Shown here piece by piece: positions 16,746 through 24,934 of a stretch of DNA of 64,000 bases. Source of the stretch: Saccharothrix sp. S26 (GTDB lineage Bacteria; Actinomycetota; Actinomycetes; Mycobacteriales; Pseudonocardiaceae); contig NZ_JAJUWT010000009.1 of NCBI RefSeq assembly GCF_021390395.1, forward strand, positions 186,001 to 250,000, given 5' to 3'. How positions within the stretch are numbered: the first letter of the stretch is position 1; every line of letters starts with the position of its first letter. The notes beneath the pieces were generated by a model, which had not been told where the DNA came from, did no database searches, and worked only from the letters and a program-made list of their open reading frames with translations. Both the position numbers and the translations under genes were made by a program.

Positions 16746-17924
16746 ATGGACTTGATGGATCGTGTGGGAGCACTGCCGGGCGACGAGGTCCGGCGTCGGA
16801 GATCGCTGCCGGCCGCGCACCAACCGGCCTGGGACGCGGAGGCGGCCGCCGAGGTGGCCGAGCAACTGGCCGGGCGGCCCGGTCTGGTCGACGTGGAGGA
16901 AGTGCTGCGGCTGGGCGCGCTGCTGGCCGAGGTGGCGCAGGGCCGCGCCCAGGTCCTGCAGGCGGGTGACTGCGCCGAGGACCCGACCGAGTGCAATCCG
17001 GGCGACCTGGCCCGCAAGGTCGGCCTGTTGGACGCGGTCGCGGGCATGATGACGGTCAACGCGGGCCTGCCGGTGATCCGCGTCGGCCGGTTCGCGGGCC
17101 AGTTCGCCAAGCCGAGGTCGAACCCGGTCGAGCGGGTCAACGGCGTCGAGATGCCCGTGTACGCCGGGCACATGGTCAACAGCCCGGAGCCGGACCCCGC
17201 GCTGCGGCGGCCGGACCCGGACCGGATGCTCACCTGCTACGCCGCTTCCCGGTCGGCGCTGGCGTTCCTGCGCGACCGCACGAGCGACCCCGTGTGGTCG
17301 AGCCACGAGGCGCTGGTGCTGGACTACGAGCTGGCGATGCTGCGCCGCGACGCCGACGGCCGCACCGTGCTCAGCTCCACCCACTGGCCGTGGATCGGGG
17401 AGCGCACCCGCCGACCCGACGGCGCGCACGTGGACCTGCTGGCGTCGGTGGTGAACCCGGTGGCGTGCAAGGTCGGCCCGAAGGCGTCGGTGGAGGACCT
17501 GCTGGCGGTGTGCGCCAAGCTCGACCCCCACCGCGCGCCCGGCAGGCTGACGCTGATCTCCCGGATGGGCGCCGACGCGGTGGCCGACCGGTTGCCCGCC
17601 CTGGTCGCCGCCGTGCGGGCGCAGGGGCACCCGGCGATCTGGCTGTGCGACCCGATGCACGCCAACACCGTGACCAACGGCGAGGGGCTCAAGACCCGCC
17701 TGCTGACCGCGGTCACCCGCGAGGTGCGGTCGTTCCGGGACGCGGTCGTCGGCGCGCACGGCGTCGCGGGCGGCCTGCACCTGGAGACCACGCCGGACGG
17801 CGTCACGGAGTGCGCGGCCGACGAGACCCGGCTGGCCGGGGTCGGGGCCAAGTACACGACGCTGTGCGACCCGCGGCTCAACCCGGAGCAAGCCGTCGCG
17901 GTCGCCGCGGTCTGGGGGAAGTGA
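16746..17924 (+). CDS. Class II DAHP synthase (PhzC-like)
   Basis: A 392-residue class II (plant-type) 3-deoxy-7-phosphoheptulonate synthase: erythrose 4-phosphate plus PEP gives DAHP, the first step to chorismate. Its motifs are VLQAGDCAED (metal Cys), GRFAGQFAKPRSNP (substrate Arg/Lys), NPVACKVGPKA, ICLCDPMHANT-type WLCDPMHANT (His) and LHLETTPDGVTEC (Glu). It is shorter than housekeeping AroG-type enzymes (about 460 residues) because N-terminal regulatory elements are missing, as in phenazine PhzC proteins. It is first in a tight operon with an SDR, PhzD-like and PhzE-like genes (1-bp gap to the SDR), so it presumably boosts shikimate flux for the aromatic precursor. Confidence 0.93.
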   Translation: MDLMDRVGALPGDEVRRRRSLPAAHQPAWDAEAAAEVAEQLAGRPGLVDVEEVLRLGALLAEVAQGRAQVLQAGDCAEDPTECNPGDLARKVGLLDAVAGMMTVNAGLPVIRVGRFAGQFAKPRSNPVERVNGVEMPVYAGHMVNSPEPDPALRRPDPDRMLTCYAASRSALAFLRDRTSDPVWSSHEALVLDYELAMLRRDADGRTVLSSTHWPWIGERTRRPDGAHVDLLASVVNPVACKVGPKASVEDLLAVCAKLDPHRAPGRLTLISRMGADAVADRLPALVAAVRAQGHPAIWLCDPMHANTVTNGEGLKTRLLTAVTREVRSFRDAVVGAHGVAGGLHLETTPDGVTECAADETRLAGVGAKYTTLCDPRLNPEQAVAVAAVWGK

Positions 17925-17925
17925 C

Positions 17926-18681
17926 GTGTTCCACGACAACACGGCCCTGGTCACGGGCGCGGCGGGCGGCATAGGCGCGGCGGTCGTGCGCGCGCTGGTC
18001 GAGCAGGGCGTGTCGGTCGCCGCGGTCGACGTGACGCCGGACGGCCTGGCGAAGCTGGGGCACGAGCTGGTCACCCCGTTCGTCGCCGACGTGACCGACG
18101 GCGCGGCGGTCACCGCGCTGGTCGCGGAGGTCGAGGACCGGTTGGGCCCGATCGGCGCGCTGGTCAACGCGGCGGGCGTGCTGCGGACGGGCCGGGCGCA
18201 CCTGCTGACCGACGAGGACTGGGCGACCACGTTCGCGGTCAACACCACCGGCGTGTTCCACACGTGCCGCGCGGTGGCGGCGCGCATGATCGCCCGGCGC
18301 GGCGGGTCGATCGTGACCGTGGCGTCCAACGCGGCGGGCATCGCGCGGATGGACATGGCGGCCTACGCGGCGTCCAAGGCGGCCGCGACCAGCTTCACCC
18401 GGTGCCTCGGCCTGGAGCTGGCCGAGCACGGCATCCGGTGCAACGTCGTCGCGCCCGGCTCGACCCACACCCCCATGCTGACCGGCCTGTGGGACGAGGG
18501 CGACGCGGTCCGCGCGTCGGTCGAGGGCGTGCCCTCGGCGTTCCGCACGGGCATCCCGCTCGGCCGGGTGGCGCAGCCGTCCGACGTGGCCGACGCGGTG
18601 CTGTACGTGCTGTCCGACCGGGCGTCCCACATCACCATGCAGACGCTCACCGTCGACGGTGGCGCCGCGCTCGGCGCGTGA
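17926..18681 (+). CDS. SDR dehydrogenase, predicted DHHA to 3-hydroxyanthranilate (EntA/DhbA-like)
   Basis: A 251-residue short-chain dehydrogenase of the 2,3-dihydro-2,3-dihydroxybenzoate dehydrogenase type. It has [12 protein letters not shown] (NAD-binding), NAAGVL, the catalytic Ser near VASNAAG and [19 protein letters not shown] (Tyr-x3-Lys), with a VDGGAALGA tail. GTG 17926 follows GGGGGAAG. In catechol siderophore loci the enzyme makes 2,3-dihydroxybenzoate, but here its neighbours are PhzD- and PhzE-like. The likely substrate is therefore trans-2,3-dihydro-3-hydroxyanthranilate and the product 3-hydroxyanthranilate, as in benzoxazole, calcimycin and limazepine pathways. The family is seen; the substrate is inferred from context. 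Confidence 0.88.
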   Translation: MFHDNTALVTGAAGGIGAAVVRALVEQGVSVAAVDVTPDGLAKLGHELVTPFVADVTDGAAVTALVAEVEDRLGPIGALVNAAGVLRTGRAHLLTDEDWATTFAVNTTGVFHTCRAVAARMIARRGGSIVTVASNAAGIARMDMAAYAASKAAATSFTRCLGLELAEHGIRCNVVAPGSTHTPMLTGLWDEGDAVRASVEGVPSAFRTGIPLGRVAQPSDVADAVLYVLSDRASHITMQTLTVDGGAALGA

Positions 18682-18727
18682 CCGTGCCGCCGTCATCCGT
18701 TGCCCGGCGAGGAAGGTAACCCACGCG

Positions 18728-19378
18728 ATGCCCATCCCCACGATCGAGCCCTACCCCATGCCCACCGGGGCCGGGTCGCCCGACAGCCCGCTGCGGTGGG
18801 TGGCCGACCCGGCACGGGCCATCCTGCTGATCCACGACATGCAGCGCTACTTCGTCGCGCCCTTCGAGGCGGGCGGCGAGCCGCTGGTCACCCTCGTGGC
18901 CAACATCGCCGCGCTGCGCGAGCGGTGCGCCGCGCTCGACGTGCCGGTCGCCTACACCGCGCAGCCGGGCAGCATGACCCCGGAGCAGCGCGGCCTGCTC
19001 AACGACGTCTGGGGCCCCGGCATGACGGTGGCCGAGGAGGACCGCGCGGTGGTGGACGAGCTCGCGCCGGCCGAGGGCGACGCGGTGTTCACCAAGTGGC
19101 GCTACAGCGCGTTCTTCAACTCCGGGCTGCGGGACTTCATGCGGGAACGGGGGCGCGACCAGATCGTCGTGTGCGGTGTCTACGCGCACGTCGGCGTGCT
19201 CATGACGTGCCTGGACGCGTTCACCTTCGACATCCAGCCGTTCCTGGTGACCGACGCGGTCGCGGACTTCTCCGAGGCCTACCACCGGATGGCCGTCACC
19301 TACGCCGCCGAGCGGTGCGCGCTGACCGCGCCCACCAAGGAGGTCCTGCGGATGCTGTCGACGGGAGCCGACTCGTGA
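18728..19378 (+). CDS. PhzD-like isochorismatase (ADIC to DHHA)
   Basis: A 216-residue isochorismatase without an aryl carrier domain. It keeps the Asp in [10 protein letters not shown] and the Lys in [14 protein letters not shown]. The loop [17 protein letters not shown] matches the PhzD type, where the Cys of cysteine hydrolases is absent. PhzD removes pyruvate from 2-amino-2-deoxyisochorismate to give trans-2,3-dihydro-3-hydroxyanthranilate. The substrate assignment rests on the following PhzE-like gene, whose GTG start overlaps this stop (GTGA). An AGGAAGG ribosome site precedes ATG 18728. No phzF, phzA/B or phzG occurs nearby, so the product is not a phenazine. Confidence 0.9.
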   Translation: MPIPTIEPYPMPTGAGSPDSPLRWVADPARAILLIHDMQRYFVAPFEAGGEPLVTLVANIAALRERCAALDVPVAYTAQPGSMTPEQRGLLNDVWGPGMTVAEEDRAVVDELAPAEGDAVFTKWRYSAFFNSGLRDFMRERGRDQIVVCGVYAHVGVLMTCLDAFTFDIQPFLVTDAVADFSEAYHRMAVTYAAERCALTAPTKEVLRMLSTGADS

Positions 19379-21258
19379 TCGACACCGGGTTGCTGGACCG
19401 GGTCCTGGCGGGCGACGAGGGCGCGTACGCCCTGCTGCACCGGCCGAAGTCGACCGGGTCGGCGCAGGTCGAGGTGTTCGCGGGCGAGTTCGCCGAGCAC
19501 GAGCGGCTCGCCGAGCTGTCCGCCCACCACGGGCAGGTGCTGGCGCTCCTGCCGTACCGGCAGATCACCGAGCGCGGCTTCGCGTGCGTGGACGACGGTT
19601 CGCCGCTGCTCGCGATGGCGGTGTCCGAACGGGCCGCGGTGCCGTTGGACGCCATGCTGGACCGGTTGCCGGACGCGCCCATCGAGCTGACCGGCGGGCA
19701 CTTCGACCTCGACGACGACGGGTACGCCGATCTCGTCCGCGCCGTGCTGGCGAACGAGATCGGGCACGGTGTCGGGGCGAACTTCGTGGTCAAGCGGTCG
19801 TTCCTGGTCGACATCGCCGACTACTCCCCCGCGACCGCGCTGACCCTGTTCCGCCGGCTGGTGGCCCGCGAGCTGGGCGCGTACTGGACGTTCCTGGTGC
19901 ACACGGGCACGCGCACGTTCGTCGGCGCGAGCCCCGAGCGGCACGTCACCCTCGACCGGGGCCGGGCCGTGATGAACCCGATCAGCGGCACCTACCGGTA
20001 CCCGTCGACCGGCCCGGAGCTGGACGGCGTGCTGCGGTTCCTGGCCGACCCCAAGGAGGTCGACGAGCTGCACATGGTGCTGGACGAGGAGCTGAAGATG
20101 ATGGCCCGGGTCTGCGACACGGGCGGTCGCGTCATCGGCCCGTTCCTCAAGGAGATGGGCAGCCTCGCGCACACCGAGTACCTGATCGAGGGCTCCACCG
20201 CGATGGACGCGGGTGACGTGCTGCGGGAGACGCTGCTCGCGCCGACCGTGACCGGCAGCCCGTTGGAGAGCGCCTGCGAGGTGATCAGCCGCTACGAGCC
20301 CGCCGGGCGCGGCTACTACAGCGGTGTGGTGGCGCTGCTCGGGCACGACCCGTCCGGCGGTCGGACGATCGACTCGGCGATCCTGATCCGCACCGCCGAC
20401 ATCGACGCCTCGGGCCGGGTGGCGATCGGCGTCGGCGCCACGTTGGTGCGGCACTCCGACCCGGCGTCCGAGGTGGCCGAGACGCGGGTGAAGGCGGCGG
20501 GCCTGCTGGCCGCGCTGACCGGGTCGCCGTCGCCGTCGGTGGTCGCGTCGGACGGTGGCGCGCTGGGCACGGACCGGCGGGTGGTGGACGCGCTGGCGCG
20601 GCGCAACGAGCCGCTGGCCCGGTTCTGGTCGGAGCCGGTGGGGCGACGCGCCCGGCCGCGGCCGGGGTTCGCGGGCAGGCGGGTGCTGGTGGTCGACGCC
20701 GAGGACACGTTCACGGCGATGATCGACCTGCAACTGCGGTCGCTCGGGCTGGACGTGGCGGTGCGGCGGTTCGACGTCGAGCACACGTTCGACGGCGCGG
20801 ACCTGGTGGTGCTGGGGCCCGGTCCCGGTGACCCGCGCGACCGGGCGCACCCGAAGATCGCGCACCTGGGTGACGCGGTGCGGCGGCTGCTGCGCGACCG
20901 GCAGCCGTTCCTGGCGGTGTGCCTGAGCCACCAGGTGCTCAGCGACCACCTCGGCCTGCCCCTGGTCCGCCGGGACGTGCCGCACCAGGGCGTGCAGCTG
21001 GAGATCGACCTGTTCGGCCGCGGCAGGCACGTGGGGTTCTACAACACCTTCGCCTCCCACCACGACGACCGCCCGCTGTCGTGGGCCGGCGACACCGTCG
21101 AGGTCAGCCGCGACCCGGTGACGGGTCAGGTGCACGCGCTGCGGGGCCCGCGGTTCGCCTCCACCCAGTTCCACCCGGAGTCGATCCTGACCCGCGACGG
21201 CCCGGACATCCTGGCCGACCTGGTCGCGCCGCTGGTGACGGCGGCGGTGCCGAGGTGA
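19375..21258 (+). CDS. PhzE-like ADIC synthase (fused anthranilate-synthase-type subunits)
   Basis: A 627-residue fusion. Residues 1-420 form a chorismate-binding (TrpE-like) domain with [27 protein letters not shown] and a [21 protein letters not shown] core. Residues 440-627 form a glutamine amidotransferase domain with [21 protein letters not shown] (nucleophile Cys) and [11 protein letters not shown] (His/Glu). This architecture belongs to PhzE, which aminates chorismate to 2-amino-2-deoxyisochorismate without releasing pyruvate. A fused anthranilate synthase is the alternative, but the adjacent PhzD-like and SDR genes favour the ADIC route. Last gene of the operon; 334 bp follow before the next gene. 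Confidence 0.9.
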   Translation: MIDTGLLDRVLAGDEGAYALLHRPKSTGSAQVEVFAGEFAEHERLAELSAHHGQVLALLPYRQITERGFACVDDGSPLLAMAVSERAAVPLDAMLDRLPDAPIELTGGHFDLDDDGYADLVRAVLANEIGHGVGANFVVKRSFLVDIADYSPATALTLFRRLVARELGAYWTFLVHTGTRTFVGASPERHVTLDRGRAVMNPISGTYRYPSTGPELDGVLRFLADPKEVDELHMVLDEELKMMARVCDTGGRVIGPFLKEMGSLAHTEYLIEGSTAMDAGDVLRETLLAPTVTGSPLESACEVISRYEPAGRGYYSGVVALLGHDPSGGRTIDSAILIRTADIDASGRVAIGVGATLVRHSDPASEVAETRVKAAGLLAALTGSPSPSVVASDGGALGTDRRVVDALARRNEPLARFWSEPVGRRARPRPGFAGRRVLVVDAEDTFTAMIDLQLRSLGLDVAVRRFDVEHTFDGADLVVLGPGPGDPRDRAHPKIAHLGDAVRRLLRDRQPFLAVCLSHQVLSDHLGLPLVRRDVPHQGVQLEIDLFGRGRHVGFYNTFASHHDDRPLSWAGDTVEVSRDPVTGQVHALRGPRFASTQFHPESILTRDGPDILADLVAPLVTAAVPR

Positions 21259-21592
21259 CGCGCGTTCCGGTGGACGGTGACGGGATCGGGATGAGCCGGT
21301 GGCCTCGGCCGGCGAAGGCTGTCGAGGGCAACGCGCGGAATCGACCGAGCCGCAGCGGTGTCGGGTCGACCACCCGGGAACGACCGCGATCCGCGCCGAC
21401 GACCCGTGGCCGCATTGAGGGCGGTCGGCGAGCCCCCAACGGCCGTGCCGAGGCGAAGCGCCAGGGAGGAACCGCCATCCAGCCGACAGCCATCCCCGGC
21501 CTCAACGAGCGCAATCAGCGAGCCCTCGACGACCGTGCGGAGGCGACGGATCGCGGGCGGTGCGCGTTTCGGCGGATGGTGAGGGAGGCGTG
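21259..21592. other. Intergenic region before the second secreted oxidase
   Basis: About 330 bp with no supported gene, repeat or clear hairpin. The only feature I can point to is the GAGGGAGG ribosome site at 21581-21588 for the next gene. A promoter for the oxidase may lie here but no convincing -35/-10 pair was found. Confidence 0.4.
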
Positions 21593-23257
21593 ATGAGCCA
21601 GGACGGCGGTGGGATCAGCCGGCGGCGGTTGTTGGCGGCGACGGGGGCGATCGGGGTGGCCGCGGCGGCGGTGCCCGGGGTGGCGGTGGCGCAGGCGGAT
21701 CCGGTCGGGCGGTTCGGGGCCGTGACGGTCGGGCCCGGCGACCCGCGGTACGCCGACCTCGTGGTCGGGTTGGACCGGCGGTGGGTGGGGCGGCCCGAGT
21801 CGGTTCGGGTGGTGTCCTCGCCGCGGCAGGCGCTCGACGTGGTGCAGGAGGCGGTGAGCGGGCGCAAGCGGCTCACGGTGCGCGGTGGCGGGCACTGCTA
21901 CGAGGACTTCGTGTTCAACGACGAGGTGGAGGTGGTGCTCGACCTGTCGGAGATGACGTCGGTGGCCTTCGACCCCGTGCACCGGGCGTTCGCGGTGGAG
22001 GCCGGCGCCACGCTGCTGGACGTGTACGAGCTGCTGTACAAGACCTGGGGCGTCACGATCCCCGCCGGTCAGTGCTACTCGGTCGGCGTCGGCGGGCACG
22101 TCGCCGGCGGCGGGTGGGGGCTGCTGTGCCGCCGCGACGGCCTGGTGGTCGACCACCTGTACGCGGTGGAGGTCGTCGTCGTGGACGCGGCCGGCCGGGC
22201 CCTGCTCGTGATGGCCACCCGGGAACCGGACGACCCCCACCACGACCTGTGGTGGGCGCACACCGGCGGTGGCGGCGGGACGTTCGGGGTGGTCACCCGG
22301 TACCTGTTCCGCTCGCCCGGCGCGCGGTCGGCCGACCCGGCGCGCATCCTGCCGAGGCCACCGGCCGAGCTGCTGCTCAGCGCGGTCGCGTGGCCGTGGG
22401 AGGGGATGACCGAGGCGGTGTTCGGCAGGCTGGTCCGCAACTGGACCGGGTGGCACGCCGCCAACGCCGCACCCGGCGGCCGGTACGCGGGGCTGTGCAG
22501 CTTCCTGCTGCTCAACCAGCGCGCCACCGGCGAGATCGGCCTGTTCACCGTGTTCGACGGCAGCGGAGCGGACGCCGAGGAGCTGCTGTCCCGCTTCGTC
22601 GCCGACGTCACGCAGGGCGTGGACGTGCCGCACAGCGCCCTCACCCGGCCGTCCGGCGAGCACGGCCCGCTGGAGCGCTACGCCGAGCCGAAGCGGTGGA
22701 GCTGGCTGACCGCGACCCGCCACCTGGGCACGATGCACCCGCGGATGCTGGACCCGACCCTGCGCGGCGACCACAAGTCGGCCTACCACCGCACCGGGTT
22801 CACCGACGCGCAGGTGGCGACGCTGTACCGCAACCTCGACGGCCGCGACGGGTTCGCCAACCCGTTCGCCCAGGCGATGCTGACGTCCTCGGGCGGGCAG
22901 GTCAACGCGGTCGGCCGCACCGACACCGCGAACGTGCACCGCGACAGCGCGTTCAAGCTGCACATCCAGACGAGCTGGAGCGAGCCGTCCGACGACGACG
23001 CGAACGTGTCGTGGGCACGGCGCTTCTTCGCCGAGCTGTACGCCCGGACCGGCAAGGTGCCGGTGCCGGACGAGCGGACCGACGGCTGCGTGCTGAACTA
23101 CCCCGACACCGATCTCGGCGACGACGCGCACAACGCGTCCGGTGTGCCGTGGCACGCGTTGTACTGGGGCGAGAACTACCCCCGGCTGCAACGGGTGAAG
23201 GCGGCGTACGACCCCGCGGACTTCTTCCGCCACCGGCAATCGGTCCGCCTGCCCTGA
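21593..23257 (+). CDS. Tat-exported berberine-bridge-type FAD oxidase (second of two)
   Basis: A 554-residue paralogue of the oxidase at 9919, matching block for block along its length. It has a twin-arginine signal (ISRRRLLAATGAIGVAAAA), TVRGGGHCYEDF with the His flavin ligand, PAGQCYSVGVGGHVAGGGWG with the Cys ligand, and the BBE tail (NYPDTDLGDD, WGENYPRLQRVKAAYDP). Bicovalent FAD and action outside the membrane are therefore expected. It starts at ATG 21593 after GAGGGAGG and ends at a strong bidirectional hairpin. It may catalyse a late oxidation, coupling or ring closure on exported product. Both copies look intact. Confidence 0.9.
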   Translation: MSQDGGGISRRRLLAATGAIGVAAAAVPGVAVAQADPVGRFGAVTVGPGDPRYADLVVGLDRRWVGRPESVRVVSSPRQALDVVQEAVSGRKRLTVRGGGHCYEDFVFNDEVEVVLDLSEMTSVAFDPVHRAFAVEAGATLLDVYELLYKTWGVTIPAGQCYSVGVGGHVAGGGWGLLCRRDGLVVDHLYAVEVVVVDAAGRALLVMATREPDDPHHDLWWAHTGGGGGTFGVVTRYLFRSPGARSADPARILPRPPAELLLSAVAWPWEGMTEAVFGRLVRNWTGWHAANAAPGGRYAGLCSFLLLNQRATGEIGLFTVFDGSGADAEELLSRFVADVTQGVDVPHSALTRPSGEHGPLERYAEPKRWSWLTATRHLGTMHPRMLDPTLRGDHKSAYHRTGFTDAQVATLYRNLDGRDGFANPFAQAMLTSSGGQVNAVGRTDTANVHRDSAFKLHIQTSWSEPSDDDANVSWARRFFAELYARTGKVPVPDERTDGCVLNYPDTDLGDDAHNASGVPWHALYWGENYPRLQRVKAAYDPADFFRHRQSVRLP

Positions 23258-23261
23258 CCGG

Positions 23262-23298
23262 CGCGTGGCGGGCACCCGGCGCGGGTGCCCGCCACGCG
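23262..23298. terminator. Bidirectional terminator between convergent oxidase and monooxygenase
   Basis: A perfect 16-bp stem (23262-23277 with 23283-23298) and a 5-nt loop GGCGC. It exactly fills the space between two convergent stop codons. Confidence 0.85.
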
Positions 23299-24804
23299 TC
23301 ACGCCGGTGCGCCGAACCAGGTGCGCAACGCCTCGTCGAGGGTGTCCTGGTCGCTCGCCAACCCCGAGCCGCTCCACGCGATGTAGCCGTCGGGGCGGAC
23401 CAGCAGCGTCGGCGCGGACGGCACGTCGTCGCAGTCGGCCACGACCACGTCCACCCGGTCCCGCCACGGCGCGGCGATCCGGCGCAGCGGTTCGCGGTCG
23501 GCCAGGTCCAGCAGCACCGGGCGGCCGGAGCGCAGCAGCTCGGCCAGGGTCGCCGCCTCCGCGCCCACCTTGAGCTGGAGGTCGGGCACGAACAGCCCGG
23601 CGAGCTGGTCACCGGGCAGGCCGGTGTCGTAGCGCACGTCCACGCCGGTGATCATGCCCGCCAGGAAGTCGTTGACCTGTGGCAGTTGCATGAGCTCCAC
23701 GAACAGCTCGCGCAGCGCGTCGACCCGCTTGTCGGGCAGCATCAGGCCGACCTGGGCGCGCACGTTGTAGAGCACGCGCGCGGCCACCGGGTGCCGTTCG
23801 GCGTGGTAGGTGTCCAGCAGCCCGTCCGGTGCCCAGCCCCGCACCTGCGCGGCGAGCTTCCAGCCGAGGTTGACCGCGTCCTGCAGGCCCAGGTTGACGC
23901 CCTGGCCGCCGGCCGGGAAGTGCACGTGCGCGGCGTCGCCCGCGACCAGCACCCGGCCGCGCCGGTAGGTCTCGGCCTGCAACGCGGCGTCGGTGAAGCG
24001 GGTGAGCCAGCGCGGCTGGTCCATCGGCACGGGACGGCCCGCGATGCGCTCCACCTCGCCGCGCAGTTCCTCCAGCGTCACGGGCGCCGTCCGGTCCGGG
24101 CGGGACAGGGCCGCGTCGCGGAAGTCGTAGGTGCACACCCGGCTGTGGCCGAACGGGTTGGTCCAGAACAAGGTCCAGCCCCGTTCGGTGCGCTGCCAGC
24201 CGACCGGCGCGCTGCCCGGGTCGAGCAGGCGGACGTCGCCCATGAGCGCGGCGACGGTGCCGGGGGTGCCGACGAACTCGATGCCGGCCAGCTTGCGCAC
24301 CGCGCTGCGCGCGCCGTCGCAGCCGACCACCCAGTCGGCGGTGACCTGCCGGGTCGCGCCGCCGGTCGAGCGGACGTCGAGCACGACCCGGTCGCCCAGG
24401 TCGGCCAGCCCCACGACCTCGCTGTCGCGCTCGATCACCGCGCTCAGCGCCTCGGCCCGACGGGCGAACACCTGCTCGGCGTAGGCCTGCGGGCTGCCCA
24501 CGATCACCGGCCCCTCGTCCACGACGCGGCCGATGTCCAGGTTGAACAGGCCGGCGAAGTGGAACGTCACCGACCGGTCGCGGTGGCGCACCGCCTTGTG
24601 CGGTCCGGGTTGCACGGCGTCGAGCAGCCCGCGCCGGTGCAGGGTCTCCGCGGTGCGGGCGTGCAGCGTGCCGGCCTTGGACTCGCCGGTCGGCTCGGGC
24701 AACCGCTCCAGCACGACGGTCCGCACGCCGTGCATCGCCAGTTCCACCGCGAGCAGCATGCCCACCGGTCCGCCGCCCGCGACGGCCACGTCGTAGTGGG
24801 TCAC
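23299..24804 (-). CDS. FAD monooxygenase of the rifampicin-monooxygenase/polyketide hydroxylase type
   Basis: About 501 residues with a class A flavoprotein fold: VAVAGGGPVGMLLAVELAMHG at the N-terminus, VGCDGARSAVRKLAGI (DG motif) and VLVAGDAAHVHFPAGGQGVN (GD motif), then a C-terminal thioredoxin-like domain (DLADREPLR, LLVRPDGYIAW). This layout is shared by Rox-type rifampicin monooxygenases, MhpA and aromatic polyketide hydroxylases. I prefer the GTG at 24804 because it gives the family N-terminus and overlaps the stop of a short upstream ORF; GTG 24822 is an alternative. Its promoter carries an operator nearly identical to that of the ArsR/MFS pair, so resistance or intermediate detoxification is plausible. 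Confidence 0.87.
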   Translation of the reverse strand: MTHYDVAVAGGGPVGMLLAVELAMHGVRTVVLERLPEPTGESKAGTLHARTAETLHRRGLLDAVQPGPHKAVRHRDRSVTFHFAGLFNLDIGRVVDEGPVIVGSPQAYAEQVFARRAEALSAVIERDSEVVGLADLGDRVVLDVRSTGGATRQVTADWVVGCDGARSAVRKLAGIEFVGTPGTVAALMGDVRLLDPGSAPVGWQRTERGWTLFWTNPFGHSRVCTYDFRDAALSRPDRTAPVTLEELRGEVERIAGRPVPMDQPRWLTRFTDAALQAETYRRGRVLVAGDAAHVHFPAGGQGVNLGLQDAVNLGWKLAAQVRGWAPDGLLDTYHAERHPVAARVLYNVRAQVGLMLPDKRVDALRELFVELMQLPQVNDFLAGMITGVDVRYDTGLPGDQLAGLFVPDLQLKVGAEAATLAELLRSGRPVLLDLADREPLRRIAAPWRDRVDVVVADCDDVPSAPTLLVRPDGYIAWSGSGLASDQDTLDEALRTWFGAPA

Positions 24805-24872
24805 GACCGGCCGCCCGCGCACCGGACGCGCCGCATGTCTCTGTTCCGCCGATCGCCCGCGTGGGAAGGCAT
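24801..24872 (-). CDS. Putative 23-residue leader peptide of the monooxygenase
   Basis: ATG 24872 lies six bases after a strong GAGGAG ribosome site and opens a 23-codon ORF (MPSHAGDRRNRDMRRVRCAG, then GRS). Its TGA overlaps the monooxygenase GTG as GTGA. The peptide is strongly basic. The frame also opens farther upstream at ATG 24902. The coupling geometry suggests the leader sets monooxygenase translation. It could be chance, but the ribosome site is better than that of the main gene. Confidence 0.4.
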   Translation of the reverse strand: MPSHAGDRRNRDMRRVRCAGGRS

Positions 24873-24903
24873 CGTCGTCTCCTCAGGGTCGCACTCGGTC
24901 ATG

Positions 24904-24925
24904 ATTGTACGACCATACACGTACA
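24904..24925 (-). promoter_or_regulatory. Operator TGTACG-N8-CGTACA overlapping a TACAAT -10
   Basis: The dyad at 24906-24925 matches the site before the MFS gene at 19 of 21 bases (15047-15067 against 24906-24926). On the minus strand the -10-like TACAAT occupies 24909-24904, inside the operator. A repressor here would block the monooxygenase. No strong -35 is seen. Confidence 0.65.
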
Positions 24926-24934
24926 TACGTAGTT

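Noticed and set aside
16746..21258. A phenazine cluster, or a catechol siderophore (2,3-dihydroxybenzoate) operon
   Set aside because: phzF, phzA/B and phzG are absent, so no phenazine core. For the siderophore option an isochorismate synthase would be needed, but the gene present is a fused PhzE-type amidotransferase enzyme, which gives the amino analogue.
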